Below are positions 19,981 to 31,788 of a stretch of 43,070 nucleotides of DNA, piece after piece. A program made the position numbers and the translations under genes. The stretch spans positions 1 through 43,070 of the forward strand of contig NZ_JADEUF010000023.1 in NCBI RefSeq assembly GCF_015163655.1, written 5' to 3'. The notes beneath the pieces were generated by a model that was not told the origin of the DNA, did not search any database, and worked only from the letters and a program-made list of their open reading frames with translations. Each line of letters opens with the position of its first letter. Within the stretch, counting starts at the first letter, position 1. The stretch is from Xenorhabdus griffiniae (GTDB taxonomy: Bacteria > Pseudomonadota > Gammaproteobacteria > Enterobacterales > Enterobacteriaceae).

Positions 19981-20759
19981 ATAATGCTACTCCTAAACTC
20001 TTCTGAGTATCCTCTGTTTAGTATCTTCTTTATATTATTAACAATATCTTCATAATCAAGATGTTCGTACTACTCACTTGGAATTTTAATAATCGAATAA
20101 CTGAAACTATATAGAATATTTTCTACAACATCATCTAATTCGTACTTATCTACCCTATCAAAATCCCAATCTCTGTTGATTGGAGAAAAAACATGGTAAT
20201 CAAATTCATTCGATTCACAAGGTGACATAAATGCCAAATTATGATCTATGAGATAATATCTATTTGTTTTATAATTATAAATAATATTTACATTGCCTCC
20301 TTTTGCAGTCAAATTTCTATCGGAATTATTGATTAAGCGATCAAAGAAGTATATTAACTTTTGATAACTTTTTTCTATCTTTGTATGCGCTTGATGATAG
20401 GTGATACAGGCTGAGTCAGGAATATATTTTGTAACAAACGCATGTCCTTCTGAAAGTTCTCCAGTTAAACAGGGCATGAATGCCAACAATTCTCTCGATA
20501 TATAGACAACTTTAATATCTGGCAGTGGAAGATTGATACTCTTAGCAAGATAAGAAGCTATCAGCTCATGAATAAGTTGGAGTTTTGGCATCTTAGGCTG
20601 GGATTTTACAACATATAAACCCCCATCATCACATTTACACAAATATGGTTCCGTTGAGCCATCTGACATTTTCCTAATTATTTCAACTACATTAATCACA
20701 TCCGAGAGCATAGCTGTTCTATAACCTCTATTGCTGACATCAATTTTACACGTACTCAC
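19977..20759 (-). pseudogene. HipA-like kinase-fold gene interrupted by an in-frame amber codon
   Basis: The reading frame from a GTG at 20759 codes 229 residues up to a TAG at 20070-20072. The same frame then continues for 30 sense codons (starting YEHLDYEDIVNNIKKI) to a TGA overlapping the DUF3037 ATG. The product resembles the HipA_2-type kinase-like family: an N-terminal lobe with LYVVKSQ (the ATP-binding lysine); a catalytic-loop-like FFDRLINNSDRN (about 149-160); and a metal-binding-like IDHN (about 186-189). It may start at the ATG at 20711, where family similarity begins and a GAGG lies 13 bases upstream. The short form keeps both catalytic motifs, so it may still be active. The family role is unknown; classic HipA phosphorylates glutamyl-tRNA synthetase. 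Confidence 0.7.
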
Positions 20760-20899
20760 CCTATATCAAGCAAGTTGAAACGAAGTACCTTACTTTAATT
20801 TGATTAAGATTTCGTAAGTTATCAACGAAAATGTGGAGGATATTCAGCTTTTAGCAAGCAACAGGTATGGAGAGAAAATAATTTTGCGACACAAAACAA

Positions 20900-20926
20900 A
20901 AAACGCCGGCAATGCCAGCGTTTTTT
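20900..20926 (-). terminator. rpsF-rplI operon terminator
   Basis: Stem AAAACGCCGGC (20900-20910) / GCCAGCGTTTT (20914-20924) with one internal mismatch. A-rich sequence on the left provides a T-tail on the minus strand, about 30 bp after the rplI stop. A T-run on the right would also stop plus-strand transcription. Confidence 0.85.
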
Positions 20927-20953
20927 GTCACATGTTCTTCAGCTAATCAACGA

Positions 20954-21406
20954 TTAAGCTTCTGGAACGATGTTAACGTTCAACTGTGCAAATACATCGC
21001 TGTGTACTTGGAAGTGAACTTCGTGTTCACCAACAGTACGCAGAACGCCGTTAGACAGGCGAACTTCGCTCTTAGATACTTCAACGCCAGCTGCAGTTAC
21101 TGCATCAGCGATATCACGAGTACCGATAGAACCGAACAGTTTACCTTCGTCACCCGCTTTAGAAGCGATAGTGACAGAACCCAGCGCACTGATTTTCTCT
21201 GCACGAGCTTGTGCTGCTGCCAGAACGTCAGCCAGTTTAGCTTCCAGTTCTGCACGACGAGCTTCGAAGAATTCGATGTTTTTCTTAGTTGCAGGAACAG
21301 CTTTGCCCTGTGGTACTAAGAAGTTACGGGCATAACCCGCTTTAACGTTAACTTGGTCACCCAGGCTACCCAGGTTCGCTACTTTATCAAGCAGAATAAT
21401 TTGCAT
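20954..21406 (-). CDS. rplI: 50S ribosomal protein L9
   Basis: Large-subunit protein that binds domain V of 23S rRNA and helps keep reading frame. It has 150 residues, near E. coli's 149. The N-terminal domain begins [17 protein letters not shown] and has the family signature around [14 protein letters not shown] long connecting helix (about 41-75) leads to the C-terminal domain ending NVNIVPEA. Last gene of rpsF-priB-rpsR-rplI. Confidence 0.99.
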   Translation of the reverse strand: MQIILLDKVANLGSLGDQVNVKAGYARNFLVPQGKAVPATKKNIEFFEARRAELEAKLADVLAAAQARAEKISALGSVTIASKAGDEGKLFGSIGTRDIADAVTAAGVEVSKSEVRLSNGVLRTVGEHEVHFQVHSDVFAQLNVNIVPEA

Positions 21407-21444
21407 TACCTTATCCTCTCAAAGTCGTTAATGGACTGAGCCTA

Positions 21445-21994
<550 letters not shown>

Positions 21995-21999
21995 GGTAA

Positions 22000-22398
22000 T
22001 TACTCTTCAGAATCCCCAGCTTCATCAGCATCATCAACCAGATCTTCTTCCAAGACCAGATCACGGCTGCGACGTTCGTCTTTAGCCTTAACCATTGGTG
22101 ATGCTTCAGTTATTGCGTGCTTAACGCGCATAACCATGCTACGGATAACGGCGTCGTTGAAGCGGAAGTTAGTTTCCAGCTCATCAATCGCTTCTTGTGG
22201 CGCTTCAACGTTCATCAGAACGTAGTGAGCCTTGTGCAGTTTGTTGATTGGGTAAGCCAGTTGACGACGACCCCAGTCTTCCAGACGGTGAATCTGACCT
22301 TGCGCGTTAGTGATAGTCGCACTGTAACGCTCGATCATGCCCGGAACCTGTTCGCTTTGGTCAGGATGGACCATAAAAACGATTTCGTAATGACGCAT
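22000..22398 (-). CDS. rpsF: 30S ribosomal protein S6
   Basis: Platform protein that binds S18 and the central domain of 16S rRNA. I choose the ATG at 22398 (132 residues, [17 protein letters not shown]), because AAGGAG lies eight bases upstream and this matches other S6 starts. The ATG two codons earlier is too close to that site. The acidic C-terminal tail ([16 protein letters not shown]) resembles the region that RimK extends with glutamates in E. coli. First gene of its operon. Confidence 0.98.
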   Translation of the reverse strand: MRHYEIVFMVHPDQSEQVPGMIERYSATITNAQGQIHRLEDWGRRQLAYPINKLHKAHYVLMNVEAPQEAIDELETNFRFNDAVIRSMVMRVKHAITEASPMVKAKDERRSRDLVLEEDLVDDADEAGDSEE

Positions 22399-22423
22399 TA
22401 GCATTGCTCCTTACGGATTATTA

Positions 22424-22458
22424 GCCTCCTGTCAGGGTCAGCCGTGGCCCATGGAGGC
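22424..22458 (-). promoter_or_regulatory. Candidate S6:S18 autoregulatory leader hairpin
   Basis: In the rpsF leader, GCCTCC and GGAGGC arms (22424-22429 and 22453-22458) enclose an inner GGG/CCC stem with a CCG-containing stretch. It lies 25 bp before rpsF. Known S6:S18 leaders in bacteria use a hairpin with an exposed CCG to bind the S6-S18 complex. The fit is structural and by position only. Confidence 0.45.
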
Positions 22459-22532
22459 AAGGAACGTGTTTAGTACGGCTGAAAAATCGACGCGTCACTA
22501 TACCCGTACAATACAAAAAACTCAATAAAGAA

Positions 22533-23270
22533 TTATCGGGCACTTCTCTGGCGCACGATTTCAAACAAGCATATCCCTGTTGCAACCGATACGTTTAAAG
22601 AAGAGACGGAACCCGCCATGGGAATACTGATTAATTCATCACAATGTTCACGAGTCAATCGACGCATACCTTCACCTTCCGCGCCCATCACCAGTGCCAT
22701 CGGTCCCGTCAACTTGCTTGCATATAAATCATGCGTGGCTTCACCGGCAGTGCCGACAATCCAGATATTGTTTTCTTGCAGTAAGCGCAATGTCCGCGCA
22801 AGGTTAGTCACTCGGATCAGAGGTACACTTTCTGCCGCACCACAAGCCACTTTTTTGGCGGTGGCATTCAATTGTGCAGAACGATCACGAGGAACAATAA
22901 CGGCATCAACTCCCGCAGCATCCGCGGTACGCAAGCAAGCTCCCAGATTATGCGGATCGGTGACACCATCCAATACCAGCAGAAATGGACGTTCTAGCCG
23001 AGATAACAATTCCGGCAGATCATTTTCCTGATACTGACGTCCTGGCTTGACTCGTGCAATGATCCCCTGATGGACGGCACCTTCTGTTTGGGAGTCCAAC
23101 CATTGACGGTTGGCGATTTGTACCGCGATACCGATACTTTCCAACTCTTGCAATAATGGGGTTAAACGGCGATCTTCACGCCCTTTCAACACATAAACTT
23201 CCATGAAACGTTGTGGATCGCGCTCCAGCAAGGCTTTAACGGCATGGATACCGTAGATAATTTCACTCAT
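22533..23270 (-). CDS. rlmB: 23S rRNA (guanosine-2'-O)-methyltransferase RlmB
   Basis: SpoU-family enzyme that methylates the 2'-OH of G2251 in the P-loop of 23S rRNA with S-adenosylmethionine. It has 245 residues (243 in E. coli). An N-terminal RNA-binding L30e-like domain (about 1-75) precedes the knotted catalytic domain. Its motifs are [33 protein letters not shown] and [17 protein letters not shown]. It lies about 100 bp after rnr, in the nsrR-rnr-rlmB operon order. Confidence 0.98.
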   Translation of the reverse strand: MSEIIYGIHAVKALLERDPQRFMEVYVLKGREDRRLTPLLQELESIGIAVQIANRQWLDSQTEGAVHQGIIARVKPGRQYQENDLPELLSRLERPFLLVLDGVTDPHNLGACLRTADAAGVDAVIVPRDRSAQLNATAKKVACGAAESVPLIRVTNLARTLRLLQENNIWIVGTAGEATHDLYASKLTGPMALVMGAEGEGMRRLTREHCDELISIPMAGSVSSLNVSVATGICLFEIVRQRSAR

Positions 23271-23372
23271 GACTGACTGATACCTGACTCACTGATATCG
23301 TTAAGATACCGAAAATAGTGGGCGGCCGAACCCGCCCTGTTTGATGATTGTATGGATTCACTTTACTCGTGA

Positions 23373-25811
23373 TTAGCTTGCGCTTTTTTTCGCACGCTTC
23401 GCTTTCAGTTTTGCCGCAATTTTTTTAGTCTTGCTTGACGGTTTTTTCTTTTTGCCTGACTTAGGCTCTGTAAACTTTTCCGCACTTTTCTTTTTACGAA
23501 AGGCGTTATCTGGCTCAAAATCGGCTGATTTTTTATGATCACGACCTTTTTTACTATTTTTACGCTCTGGCGTACCTTTTTTCGCCTTATTGCGGGCTGT
23601 CTTCCCTTGATTACGCGCTTTACGGGTTGTTGAAAGTAGGGTGAAATCGATGTTGCGTTCATCCATATGAACCGCTTCCACCCGAATCTCGACTTCATCA
23701 CCGAGGCGATAAGTTGTTCCAGAAGACTCACCAATCAAACGCTGGCCGACGTTATCATATCGATAATAATCATTATCCAACGTTGAAACATGTACCAAGC
23801 CGTCAATAAACAGATCATTTAAGCGAACAAAGAAACCGAAACCGGTCACGCTGGTAATCAATCCAGTGAAAACATTACCCACTTGATCTTGCATGAAATC
23901 ACATTTTAACCAGTCAGCCACATCCCTTGTCGCTTCGTCAGCACGGCGTTCGGTCATGGAACAGTGGTCACCCAATTGCAGCATCTGCTCCATGTCGTTG
24001 TGCCAACCTCCTGTTGGCGTCCCGTTCTGCTCAATAGCACCCTTTTCTTGTGCCAATAAGTACTTAATCGCACGATGCAGAGCCAGGTCAGGGTAGCGGC
24101 GGATTGGCGAAGTGAAGTGAGAATAAGAGCGTAATGCCAGACCAAAATGCCCCCGATTCTCCGGCTCATAGATCGCTTGCTTCATAGAACGCAACAGCAT
24201 CGTTTGTAGTAACTCGTGATCGGGCCGATCCGCAACTTGTTTCATCAATTGCGCATAATCTTTCGGTTCTGGCGTCAGGCCCCCCAACAAGCTCAATCCC
24301 AATTCATTGAAGACTGAACGTAGGTTCAGGATACTCTCTTCTTTTGGTCGATCATGGATGCGGTATAACGCAGGCTCATGGTGTTTTTCAACAAAGCGAG
24401 CTGCGGCAATGTTCGCCAAGATCATACACTCTTCGATAAGTTTATGTGCATCGTTACGTACAACGTGTTCTATACGTTCAATGCGACGCTCTGCATTAAA
24501 GATAAACTTGGCTTCTTCCGATTCAAACGAAATAGCGCCACGCTGTTCACGCGCATGTTCCAGTGCCTGATAAAGCTCATGCAGATGCTCAATATGTTGC
24601 ACCAGCGGCTTGTAGTGCTCACGTAGTTCTTGATCACCCTGCAAAATCTTCCAGACTTTGGTATAGGTCAAACGGGCGTGTGAATTCATCACCGCTTCAT
24701 AAAACTTGTAGGAAGAGAGCTTGCCTTGGGCGGAAACGGTCATTTCACACACCATACATAGGCGATCAACTTCTGGATTGAGGGAGCACAAGCCATTAGA
24801 TAGCACTTCCGGCAGCATAGGGACAACCTGGGATGGGAAGTAAACCGAGTTACCGCGGCTGCGTGCTTCCGTATCCAAAGCGGTTTGCGGACGAACATAG
24901 TAGCTGACATCAGCAATCGCTACCCACAACCGCCAACCACCACCCCGTTTTCTTTCGCAATACACCGCATCATCGAAGTCTCGTGCATCTTCACCGTCGA
25001 TTGTCACTAGCGGCAAAGTCCGTAAATCTACCCGGTCTTGCTTGGCCGATTCCGGTACATGCTCAGCCAAACCCGCAATCTGTTTTTCTACCATCGGCGG
25101 CCAGCTATGGGGAATTTCATGGGTACGCAATGCGATCTCAACCGCCATGTTCGTTCCCATCGTCTCGCCCAGCACTTCAACAATTTTGCCAATGGCTTTA
25201 GTCCGACGAGTCGGGCGATTTGTCAATTCAACCACCACAACATTACCCATTCTTGCCCCGCAAGTGACTTCTTTCGGGATCAAGATATCGAAACAGAGAC
25301 GGCTATCATCTGGGACGACAAATCCCATGCCAGCATCCATAAAATACCGGCCAACAATCTGGCTACTCTTGGGTTCCAAAACCCGCACGATACGCACTTC
25401 AACGCGGCCTTTTCTGTCTGGTCGCAAGGGCTGTGCCAGTACCACATCACCGTGGATCGCCATTTTCATCTGATCGGCTGGCAGGTAATAGTCTTCTTTG
25501 TGCCCTTCCGCACGCAGAAAACCATAACCATCACGGTGTCCAATCACCGTGCCTTTCAATAAATCCAGCCGCTCTGGTAATGCATAACATTGCCGGCGGG
25601 TAAAAACCAACTGTCCGTCACGCTCCATTGCCCGCAAACGGCGGCGCAGTGCTTCCTGTCCATCTGGAGTGGTTAACTGAAGTTCCTGTGCTAATTCCTG
25701 ACGGCTTACCGGCGTGTCGTGTTTAGAAATGATATCCAAGATGTATTCACGGCTTGGGATAGGAGATTCGTATTTTGCAGCCTCTCGTTCCTGAAAAGGA
25801 TCTTTTGACAT
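23373..25811 (-). CDS. rnr: Ribonuclease R
   Basis: Processive 3'-5' exoribonuclease that unwinds and degrades structured RNA and helps tmRNA-linked decay of defective mRNAs. I choose the ATG at 25811 (812 residues, [16 protein letters not shown]): it matches E. coli Rnr and has GAGGA six bases upstream. An in-frame GTG at 25859 overlaps the nsrR stop. Order: helix-turn-helix and cold-shock domains (about 20-230); the RNB catalytic domain with [15 protein letters not shown] aspartates (about 275-290); the S1 domain around 640-725; and a lysine-rich tail (about 730-812). Confidence 0.98.
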   Translation of the reverse strand: MSKDPFQEREAAKYESPIPSREYILDIISKHDTPVSRQELAQELQLTTPDGQEALRRRLRAMERDGQLVFTRRQCYALPERLDLLKGTVIGHRDGYGFLRAEGHKEDYYLPADQMKMAIHGDVVLAQPLRPDRKGRVEVRIVRVLEPKSSQIVGRYFMDAGMGFVVPDDSRLCFDILIPKEVTCGARMGNVVVVELTNRPTRRTKAIGKIVEVLGETMGTNMAVEIALRTHEIPHSWPPMVEKQIAGLAEHVPESAKQDRVDLRTLPLVTIDGEDARDFDDAVYCERKRGGGWRLWVAIADVSYYVRPQTALDTEARSRGNSVYFPSQVVPMLPEVLSNGLCSLNPEVDRLCMVCEMTVSAQGKLSSYKFYEAVMNSHARLTYTKVWKILQGDQELREHYKPLVQHIEHLHELYQALEHAREQRGAISFESEEAKFIFNAERRIERIEHVVRNDAHKLIEECMILANIAAARFVEKHHEPALYRIHDRPKEESILNLRSVFNELGLSLLGGLTPEPKDYAQLMKQVADRPDHELLQTMLLRSMKQAIYEPENRGHFGLALRSYSHFTSPIRRYPDLALHRAIKYLLAQEKGAIEQNGTPTGGWHNDMEQMLQLGDHCSMTERRADEATRDVADWLKCDFMQDQVGNVFTGLITSVTGFGFFVRLNDLFIDGLVHVSTLDNDYYRYDNVGQRLIGESSGTTYRLGDEVEIRVEAVHMDERNIDFTLLSTTRKARNQGKTARNKAKKGTPERKNSKKGRDHKKSADFEPDNAFRKKKSAEKFTEPKSGKKKKPSSKTKKIAAKLKAKRAKKSAS

Positions 25812-25855
25812 CATCATTCCTCTATTGTCATCAGCAAGCTGTTTATCCCCTTGCT

Positions 25856-26275
25856 TCACTTAACCAAAAGTAATTGATAAAGGGGACGATTGTCATTGAC
25901 CATGTCGGCCACAGTATGTTTATCCAACTCTTCCAAAAAATTTTCTACCGCTTGATTCAAGACCGACTTTAAGCGACATGCAGGCGTGATTTGACAGGCA
26001 CTACAGTTAACCAATGACAAAGGTTCTAATGAACGAACCACATCACCAATTTTGATCTCGTTGGCAGGTTTCCCTAAACTGATGCCGCCATTTTTTCCCC
26101 TGACAGCATTCACTAATCCTAAGTGACTCAGTTGATTGATGATTTTTACCATATGGTTACGCGAAACACCATAAACTTCAGTGACTTCTGCAATACTCGT
26201 CATTTGGCCCTCTGGTAACGAGGCCATATAAATCAAGGCACGTAATCCATAATCGGTAAAACTGGTTAACTGCAC
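25856..26275 (-). CDS. nsrR: Nitric-oxide-sensing repressor NsrR
   Basis: Rrf2-family Fe-S repressor of nitrosative-stress genes such as hmp. I choose the GTG at 26275 (139 residues): it aligns with the E. coli start ([17 protein letters not shown]) and has GAGG five bases upstream. The winged helix covers about 1-80, with [15 protein letters not shown] as recognition helix. The cluster ligands lie in [13 protein letters not shown] at residues 91, 94 and 100, so the first spacing is C-x2-C where E. coli has C-x4-C. The end overlaps the rnr upstream region, in the conserved nsrR-rnr-rlmB order. Confidence 0.95.
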   Translation of the reverse strand: MQLTSFTDYGLRALIYMASLPEGQMTSIAEVTEVYGVSRNHMVKIINQLSHLGLVNAVRGKNGGISLGKPANEIKIGDVVRSLEPLSLVNCSACQITPACRLKSVLNQAVENFLEELDKHTVADMVNDNRPLYQLLLVK

Positions 26276-26405
26276 ACTCACCTCTGGGAGACTGAATATA
26301 ACGGGGCTTATTTGGCACCAAAAAATGTATGTTTATTGGTTTTCGTTAGTTAGTCATCATTATGTGGGTATTTTAAAAATTAAGCAAAACGGGAAAAAAC
26401 AAAAA

Positions 26406-26422
26406 CCGGGCAATAAGCCCGG
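26406..26422 (-). terminator. purA terminator
   Basis: Stem CCGGGC / GCCCGG with an AATAA loop. The A-run on its left gives a long T-tail on the minus strand, about 30 bp after the purA stop. Confidence 0.85.
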
Positions 26423-26452
26423 CCATGTGTGCATAAAAGATGAATTTATCGA

Positions 26453-27760
<1,308 letters not shown>

Positions 27761-27896
27761 TCACTCGGTTGCTTAAAAATGGATTCTACCATCTCATTTA
27801 GCACCTTTCAGTATTTTTTATTACTTCTTGTTATTTCGTTTCATTATATAAATGGGATGATAAGTAAATAATTAGTAATTATAGCGGGTTATAAAA

Positions 27897-27925
27897 AAGC
27901 CACTGTCATTTTTTTACAGTGGCTT
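27897..27925 (-). terminator. hflC / superoperon terminator
   Basis: Perfect 10-bp stem AAGCCACTGT (27897-27906) / ACAGTGGCTT (27916-27925). On the minus strand it is followed by a six-T run, 20 bp after hflC. E. coli has the small gene yjeT between hflC and purA; it is absent here. Confidence 0.9.
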
Positions 27926-27944
27926 ACAGTAAGTTAAGAGAATA

Positions 27945-28934
27945 TTACTTCGCAGGGGCTTTCATATAACGGAAGAAGTCAGTATCTGGACTCAGTACCA
28001 TTACATCATTACCGTTATTCTTGAAGCTCTTCTCGTAAGCACGCAAGCTACGGATAAACGCATAGAATTCAGGATCTTGATTGAACGCATCCGCGAATAG
28101 TTTAGTGGCTTCCGCATCACCTTCACCACGTAATACCAATGCTTCGCTCTGTGCTTCTGCCCTGATTTCAGTTGCTGTTTTATCAGCAGCAGCCCGGATT
28201 TTTTCTGCTTCTTCCGAACCTTCTGAACGCAGGAGACGCGCTTCGGCTTCACGATCAGCACGCATACGCTGGTAAATAGCTTCTGAAATTTCCTGTGGCA
28301 AGTTGATCTGTTTGATACGAACGTCAACAACTTCAATACCTAACGCAGCCATGCTGTTTGGATTAATGGCTGGTTGCTTGCTTTTTGTCTCTTTTTCTAC
28401 CAAGGCCGCAGCAGAGGCAATGGCATTATCGACATCTGTTGCATCATCTTCTTCGTGGGTTCCCCGATTCAGGGCATCACGCACATCGGTAGTTAAACGA
28501 CCACGAGAATCAGTCACAATACCGCGTACATCAAGACGACCAATTTCAGAACGCAAACGGTCACTGAATTTACGTCTCAGCATCATTTCAGCTCGGTTAA
28601 TATCACCGTTACCTGTTGCCAGATAGTAACGACTGAAATCATTAATGCGCCACTTTAAGTAAGAATCAACGATCAGGTCTTTATTTTCACGTGTTAAGAA
28701 ACGGTCTGCCTTGATATCCATAGTTTGAATACGGGCATCAAGCGTCTTAACCGTTTCCACAAACGGTATTTTGAAATGCAGACCCGGCTCATAAATGATC
28801 GGTTTATTCTCTGCATCACGTACAACCTTACTAAAACGCAACACAATGCCACGTTCACCTTCTTTGACAGTAAAGATTGATGAATAGAGAACAACCAATA
28901 CCGCAATAATCGCAACAATAAATGAATTACGCAT
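27945..28934 (-). CDS. hflC: FtsH modulator HflC
   Basis: Membrane-anchored SPFH/prohibitin protein that, with HflK, forms a cage around FtsH and restrains its proteolysis of membrane proteins. It has 329 residues (334 in E. coli). An N-terminal membrane segment (about 5-23) precedes the SPFH domain (VKEGERGIVLRF onward). A long alanine- and glutamate-rich coiled coil (about 225-285) follows, ending in FFRYMKAP. It begins two bases after hflK. Confidence 0.97.
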   Translation of the reverse strand: MRNSFIVAIIAVLVVLYSSIFTVKEGERGIVLRFSKVVRDAENKPIIYEPGLHFKIPFVETVKTLDARIQTMDIKADRFLTRENKDLIVDSYLKWRINDFSRYYLATGNGDINRAEMMLRRKFSDRLRSEIGRLDVRGIVTDSRGRLTTDVRDALNRGTHEEDDATDVDNAIASAAALVEKETKSKQPAINPNSMAALGIEVVDVRIKQINLPQEISEAIYQRMRADREAEARLLRSEGSEEAEKIRAAADKTATEIRAEAQSEALVLRGEGDAEATKLFADAFNQDPEFYAFIRSLRAYEKSFKNNGNDVMVLSPDTDFFRYMKAPAK

Positions 28935-28936
28935 GA

Positions 28937-30148
28937 TTATGGTCTCCCTATTCTGACCGTATCACCGCGCAGGTTATCGCTACCACCATAAGTGTTAGAT
29001 TCCCGTTGTGATGTAGGTTGATTCTGACGAATCATCTTCTGTACTGCTGTGTTACTCGACGTATTTTGCTGAACATGTGCCTGATCTTTCACTGCTTGAT
29101 CCAATGGCAATAACAGCACGTTGTTACTCTTCTCGTTTGCAATGACTTTACGTGTATTGCTCAACACACGTTCCATCGTCTCGATATACAAACGTTCACG
29201 AGTAATTTCTGGAGCCGCCTTATATTCAGGTAAGATTTTGGCAAAACTAGCCACTTCACCCTTAGCATTCAATACCGCGCTAACTTTATAGGCTTTGGCA
29301 TCCTCAATAATACGCTGAGCTTCACCTTTCGCTTTAGGTAATACTTCGTTCTCGTAAGCTTTAGCTTCACGAATGGTTTGCTGCTTCTGTTCACGCGCTG
29401 CGATCACATCATCGAATGCAGCCTTAACTTCTTCTGGTGGACGAGCAGCCTGGAAGTTTACATCGACCACAGTAATACCCATATTGTATGGACGGATAGT
29501 CTCTTCCAGTACCTTCTGAGTATCGTTACGGACAATAGTACGCCCTTCCGTCAGATTGGTTTCCATCGAATATTTGCCAACAACACCACGCACGGCACTG
29601 TCTGTAGCTTGGCGCAAGCTATTATCAGGATTAGTCACACTAAAGAGATAAGCCGCTGGATCGGTAACACGATATTGAACGTTCATTTCTGCCAATACCA
29701 CGTTTTCATCTGAAGTCAGCATGGCACCCGTTGTTGCTAAATCGCGAACAGATTCAACGTTAACCGCCCTGACATGATCGATGAACGTCATTTTCCAATT
29801 CAAACCAGGCTGTACAACATGATTAAATTTACCAAACCGAGTTACTACACCACGTTCTGTTTCTTTAATCGTATAGAAACCACTTACAACCCAAACAGCA
29901 ATTGCAGCAGCAACGGCAAGACCAATAAGACGCCCGCCAAATTTAGGGTTCTGTCCAGAACCATTTCCACCTTTGTTTCCACCGAAACCACCGAGTTTTT
30001 CACTCAGCTTACGGAACAGATCGTCGAGATCAGTTGCCCCACGGTTACGACCACCTTTATTGTTGCCGCCGGAGTTGCCGCCATTATTATTGCTGCTTCC
30101 CCACGGGTCGCGGTCCTGTCCGTTATTACCGGGCTGATTCCACGCCAT
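28937..30148 (-). CDS. hflK: FtsH modulator HflK
   Basis: Partner of HflC in the inner-membrane HflKC-FtsH assembly. It has 403 residues (419 in E. coli). The cytoplasmic N-terminus (about 1-70) is rich in Gly and Asn. A membrane segment follows at about 74-94, then the SPFH domain (ETERGVVTRFGKF) and a coiled coil around 240-290. The tail is polar. The gene is preceded by a 320 bp gap, longer than in E. coli, which holds a strongly folded element. Confidence 0.97.
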   Translation of the reverse strand: MAWNQPGNNGQDRDPWGSSNNNGGNSGGNNKGGRNRGATDLDDLFRKLSEKLGGFGGNKGGNGSGQNPKFGGRLIGLAVAAAIAVWVVSGFYTIKETERGVVTRFGKFNHVVQPGLNWKMTFIDHVRAVNVESVRDLATTGAMLTSDENVVLAEMNVQYRVTDPAAYLFSVTNPDNSLRQATDSAVRGVVGKYSMETNLTEGRTIVRNDTQKVLEETIRPYNMGITVVDVNFQAARPPEEVKAAFDDVIAAREQKQQTIREAKAYENEVLPKAKGEAQRIIEDAKAYKVSAVLNAKGEVASFAKILPEYKAAPEITRERLYIETMERVLSNTRKVIANEKSNNVLLLPLDQAVKDQAHVQQNTSSNTAVQKMIRQNQPTSQRESNTYGGSDNLRGDTVRIGRP

Positions 30149-30182
30149 GTTTTAGCTCCACTTTCTAGTTTTTACTGGTTTT

Positions 30183-30301
30183 TCAGAGGTGACTGCTCTC
30201 CACCCAGATGGGTGAGGCTTCCCACTTCACAGGCCGTTGCCTGTCCCTGACAGGTTTGGCAGCGGCCTCCGTGGGCAGAAACGACAAACTTCATCGTTTT
30301 T
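30183..30301 (+). ncRNA. Highly structured element, possible small RNA with own terminator
   Basis: Four consecutive stem-loops fill the hflK-hflX gap. SL1: AGAG 30185-30188 / CTCT 30196-30199. SL2: CACCC 30201-30205 / GGGTG 30210-30214 with an AGAT loop. SL3, a long composite stem: CCCAC 30221-30225 / GTGGG 30271-30275, AGGCCGTTG 30231-30239 / CAGCGGCCT 30260-30268, and CCTGTC 30240-30245 / GACAGG 30249-30254. SL4: AAACGA 30279-30284 / TCGTTT 30294-30299, running into a T-run on the plus strand. The T-run favours a plus-strand RNA divergent from hflK. Alternatively it is the hflK 5' leader read on the minus strand. It is GC-rich in an AT-rich setting. A phage C4-type antisense RNA is one possible relative (speculative). 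Confidence 0.4.
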
Positions 30302-30469
30302 GTAAGCAACCAATATTATTGGGTGATAACTTTTGACAATGCTGACCTGTCACTGCAATTCTGGCACAGTCATTTCATCACCGCCATTTCATCTCTGCCA
30401 CTCCATAACTATAAGCACCTTGAAATGACGGATAAAATGATACCTTGTTTGTTGTCTTGCGCCAATCAA

Positions 30470-31750
30470 TCAGACAACATAGTCGGGTAATTTTGGTTCT
30501 TGTTTACACAGACGACGCCAATCGACCATTGGCATCCTGACTTCAACACCAACCTGACCATTCTCTTCCAGCCACTCACGCTCAATGGCCTGAAGCTGAT
30601 AAAAACGGCTACGCAGACGTCCTGCTTCAGGTGGAAGGTGCAATTTATAGTGCGCAATTTCACCTGAAAGACGCTCAGTCAATGCTTGCAGTAACAGAGG
30701 AATACCTGCGCCAGTTTGTGCAGATAACCAGACTCTGACCGGCCGATTTTCTTCATCACGATCAATACGGGGAATAAAATCTTCTAACATATCGATTTTA
30801 TTCATCACCATCAGCGAAGGGATCTCATTGGATTCAATCTCTTCAAGAACACTGTCAACAGCAATAATGTTTTCATCGAAGCGAGGATCAGCCGCATCAA
30901 CCACGTGCAGCAATAATCTCGCCTGCCGAGTTTCCTGCAAAGTCGCCTTGAACGCTGCCACCAAATCATGGGGTAAATGGCGAATAAAACCGACTGTATC
31001 AGCCAAAACAACCGTACCAACATCATCCACTTCTATTCGACGCAGTGTCGGATCCAAGGTGGCAAAAAGCTGGTCAGCCGCATAAACGTCGGCAGAAGTG
31101 ATTTTATTGAATAAACTGGATTTTCCCGCATTGGTGTAACCGACAAGGGAGACGGTTGGGATATCGGCTTTATTACGTGCCTGGCGCCCCTGTTCACGCT
31201 GCTTTTCAACTTTGTTGAGGCGTCCCAAAATCTGTTTGATTTTGTCACGCAGCATACGGCGGTCACTTTCCAACTGGGTTTCCCCAGGTCCACGCAGCCC
31301 GATCCCCCCTTTTTGGCGTTCAAGGTGAGTCCAGCCTCGAACCAGACGGGTGGACAAATGACGCAATTGCGCCAATTCGACTTGCAACTTGCCTTCGTGC
31401 GTTCTTGCTCGTTGGGCAAAAATATCCAGAATCACCCCCGTGCGGTCAACGACACGGCATTGGCACAAGCGTTCAAGATTACGTTCCTGAGCAGGGCTGA
31501 GGGCATGGTTAAACAACACCACATCTGCACCGCTGTTTTTGACAGCTTCAGCAATTTCCTCTGCCTTGCCCTCTCCGACAAAATATTTCGGATGAGGTGC
31601 CTTCCGGCTTCCCGTTACAATCTGCACAGGAGAAACACCAGCGGAAGTTACCAATGACTCGAATTCACTGAGATTTTCCGTATCTTTTTCCTGTGAGAAG
31701 AAAACATGCACCAGAACGGCTAACTCTCCGCCTTCATAACGATCAAACAA
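30470..31750 (-). CDS. hflX: Ribosome-associated GTPase HflX
   Basis: GTPase that splits stalled 70S ribosomes, notably after heat shock. It has 426 residues, as in E. coli. The N-terminal HflX domain (about 1-190) includes [14 protein letters not shown]. The G domain has G1 [10 protein letters not shown] (about 204-213), G3 DTVGFI and G4 NKID. The C-terminal domain ends with [16 protein letters not shown]. It lies downstream of hfq in the conserved order, with a strong hairpin between them. Confidence 0.98.
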   Translation of the reverse strand: MFDRYEGGELAVLVHVFFSQEKDTENLSEFESLVTSAGVSPVQIVTGSRKAPHPKYFVGEGKAEEIAEAVKNSGADVVLFNHALSPAQERNLERLCQCRVVDRTGVILDIFAQRARTHEGKLQVELAQLRHLSTRLVRGWTHLERQKGGIGLRGPGETQLESDRRMLRDKIKQILGRLNKVEKQREQGRQARNKADIPTVSLVGYTNAGKSSLFNKITSADVYAADQLFATLDPTLRRIEVDDVGTVVLADTVGFIRHLPHDLVAAFKATLQETRQARLLLHVVDAADPRFDENIIAVDSVLEEIESNEIPSLMVMNKIDMLEDFIPRIDRDEENRPVRVWLSAQTGAGIPLLLQALTERLSGEIAHYKLHLPPEAGRLRSRFYQLQAIEREWLEENGQVGVEVRMPMVDWRRLCKQEPKLPDYVV

Positions 31751-31788
31751 CGGTGCAACCCCTCAGGCTGAGTAAAAATCCAATAAGA

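Noticed and set aside
29774-30250. Plus-strand 158-codon frame antisense to hflK and crossing the structured element
   Set aside because: Antisense to a conserved gene for most of its length; the open frame is explained by hflK codon usage.
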